Both the position numbers and the translations under genes were made by a program. The notes below the pieces were generated by a model. It was not told where the DNA came from and ran no database searches. It saw only the letters and a list, made by a program, of their open reading frames with translations. Positions 57,309 through 58,556 of a stretch of 58,556 nucleotides of DNA are shown here, piece after piece; the stretch's first letter is position 1, and each line of letters begins with the position of its first letter. The stretch is from NCBI GenBank assembly GCA_964598885.1, contig CAZRES010000006.1:1-58556 (forward strand), read 5' to 3'. Source of the DNA: SURF-33 sp964598885. Its GTDB lineage: Bacteria > Desulfobacterota > Desulfobacteria > Desulfobacterales > Desulfosalsimonadaceae.

Positions 57309-57992
57309 ATGGAAAGAGTTAAAAAATATATGATGATGGCATGCGCATGCCTGATCATCTGCTTGTCCGGACTGCCCCATGCGGCCGGAGAGAAACAGGA
57401 TGAGGAATTCTGGGAACTGCATCCGACTTTTGACAATTATCATCCCGACGTGATCGCCGTGCTTCCCATGGACAATCTCACCCTGGAACCCGAGGTGGAA
57501 AACCATCTTTATAACAGCGTCTATGAGCAGCTCCAGGCCAAGGGATACCGCCGGATATCCGTGGACCGGGTCCAGGACGTCATGGCGGAAATGGGGATAC
57601 AGACCGCCGGTCAGCTGCAGGGCATCAGCCTTGAGCGACTCTGTGCCACGCTGAACACCGATGCCGTGCTTCTGGGTCAGGTGGACCAGTCCGCCGCCAT
57701 TCACGAGGTGGTCTACGATGCCATCGTGGTTTCCTGCTCTCTTCGGCTCATTGACTGCAAAACCGGCACGGTGCTCTGGCGCAGCGAGCAGTGGCGCACG
57801 GCTCATCGCCAGTGGCAGCTTGACCCGTTTAACGCTCTAATCAATCTGGCAGGCCATGCATCTTCTTCCCGGAAGGCCAGAGTCTCCTGGCTGGTGCAGG
57901 AAATGCTCAAAACCCTGCCCGCGGGCAAGGTGAACATTGAGCTGGACAACCTGTTGGAGCAGGCGGTGGAGATTACCAGCGAAACCGATTAA
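57309..57992 (+). CDS. Exported GNA1162/DUF799-like protein
   Basis: 227 aa from ATG 57309 (GGGA upstream). Signal peptide (MMMACACLIICLSGLPHAAG). The mature part has the family-like pattern HPDVIAVLPMDNLTLEPEVENHL, LQAKGYRRISVDRVQDVMAEMG and LNTDAVLLGQV, followed by SCSLRLIDCKTGTVLWRSEQW, which resembles the NMB1124/GNA1162 lipoproteins with a CsgG-related fold. The usual lipobox is not clear, so it may be soluble periplasmic. Genes of this family commonly accompany CsgG/LpoB-like partners, as here. Confidence 0.72.
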   Translation: MERVKKYMMMACACLIICLSGLPHAAGEKQDEEFWELHPTFDNYHPDVIAVLPMDNLTLEPEVENHLYNSVYEQLQAKGYRRISVDRVQDVMAEMGIQTAGQLQGISLERLCATLNTDAVLLGQVDQSAAIHEVVYDAIVVSCSLRLIDCKTGTVLWRSEQWRTAHRQWQLDPFNALINLAGHASSSRKARVSWLVQEMLKTLPAGKVNIELDNLLEQAVEITSETD

Positions 57993-58063
57993 CCGTACCC
58001 ATTAATGACCTATACTTGTTCCGATTCATTTATTAATCTAATTAGTTGACAGGAGAGGAAAAT

Positions 58064-58556
58064 ATGCATGATTCTACGATGACAAAAACACTTTATTCCC
58101 GCTTTTTTCCGGGCAAATCCACCGCCGCCGTTTTATTCGGCATCTTACTGGTCGCGGCGTTTTTAACGTCGATATTCGGAGCCGTCAGCGCCCACGCCGC
58201 CGACACCAAGATGAAGCATACGCCGTCGGACTATTTTGTTCCCGAGCACCGGATTCAAATGGACGCGGAGGTGCGGGACCCCGGCGGAATCGAACTGGTG
58301 CGCTGCTATTTTAAAGCCGCCGGCGAGGCAGACCTGGTCTTTGTTTCCATGAAGCCGACGGGCGCGAACAAATACGCCGGCATCCTGCCCGCGCCGTCGC
58401 CTGCCACCGAACAGATCGAATATCTCTTTCTGGCGGTTAATGGCGAAAACCAGGTAGTGCGCAGTCAGACGTTTTTCATTGCCGCAGATGCCGATAAAGA
58501 AAAACCGGCCTGGCAGGATATCCCCAAGGAGGGGGAAATCCGGGTCAGCATGGAAC
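58064..58556 (+). CDS. Exported protein with Ig-like N-terminal region, truncated by the window end
   Basis: The reading frame is open from ATG 58064 (AGGAGAGGA upstream) to the last base, 164 codons, no stop. Signal peptide with a long hydrophobic core (VLFGILLVAAFLTSIFGAVSAHA, cleavage likely after HA-A). The mature start includes RIQMDAEVRDPGGIELVRCYF and YLFLAVNGENQVVRSQTF, resembling Ig-like/surface domains related to those in the caspase protein. Same strand and cluster as the genes before it, 71 bp downstream. Function unknown. Confidence 0.7.
   Translation, partial: MHDSTMTKTLYSRFFPGKSTAAVLFGILLVAAFLTSIFGAVSAHAADTKMKHTPSDYFVPEHRIQMDAEVRDPGGIELVRCYFKAAGEADLVFVSMKPTGANKYAGILPAPSPATEQIEYLFLAVNGENQVVRSQTFFIAADADKEKPAWQDIPKEGEIRVSME

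Overview
The window looks like a chromosome segment of a Gram-negative, anaerobic sulfate-reducer-type bacterium of the Desulfobacterota (Desulfobacteraceae/Desulfosarcinaceae-like). This is inferred from protein content: a MetV/MetF pair beside an MvhD-type electron-transfer subunit (Wood-Ljungdahl methylene-THF reductase complex), a full lipid A / Lpt / Bam / Lol envelope set, and a DHH-CBS-tRNA nucleotidyltransferase fusion. No rRNA, CRISPR array, insertion sequence or intact prophage was seen.

Layout. (1) 1-2150 (+): the 3' part of an mvhD-type gene that reads through an in-frame TGA (probable selenocysteine), then metV and metF. (2) 2217-4285 (+): waaA and kdsB (Kdo transfer and activation). 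(3) 4307-24606 (-): a long, tightly packed envelope gene run, read from the right as pilC, pilS, lysS, lolC/E, lolD, bamA, skp, lpxD, fabZ, lpxA, lpxI, a Gfo/Idh oxidoreductase, lpxB, msbA, lptF, lptG, lpxK. It covers lipid A synthesis, flipping, LPS export and outer-membrane protein and lipoprotein delivery. A two-copy repeat with a 20-bp inverted repeat sits between fabZ and lpxD. (4) 25091-30981 (+): DHH/CBS/tRNA nucleotidyltransferase, site-2 protease, trpS, scpA, scpB. (5) 31037-32322: tRNA-Val(CAC) followed by a 1.2-kb islet with a HigBA/RelE-type toxin-antitoxin pair, ending in a decayed second copy of the tRNA 3' half. (6) 32409-34241 (-): typA/bipA. (7) 34502-48500 (+): a Tad (Flp) pilus locus with two Flp-like pilins, two uncharacterised exported proteins, TadE/TadG-like pseudopilins, CpaB, CpaC secretin, a CpaE-CpaF fusion, a TadB with TPR insertion, a thioredoxin-fold lipoprotein, a second GspE/PilB-type ATPase and TadC. 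A good sigma-54 promoter precedes cpaC. (8) 48525-58556 (+): directly downstream and co-directional, three membrane FHA proteins, a Hanks-type Ser/Thr kinase with DUF4384-like C-terminus, an exported caspase-fold protease with an EF-hand loop, a CsgG-like lipoprotein, a GNA1162/DUF799-like exported protein and the start of another exported protein.

How the genes may work together. Region 3 builds the outer membrane. Regions 7 and 8 are the most unusual part: a Tad secretion/pilus machine is followed by a phospho-signalling module whose kinase carries four back-to-back Thr-x-Val-Asp motifs. These fit the pThr-x-x-Asp preference known for some FHA domains, and three FHA proteins are encoded immediately upstream. 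I propose, as inference only, a trans-envelope signalling system (kinase and FHA heads in the cytoplasm; DUF4384, TPR, caspase and CsgG-like parts in the periplasm or outer membrane) that controls or senses the Tad machine or an envelope state.
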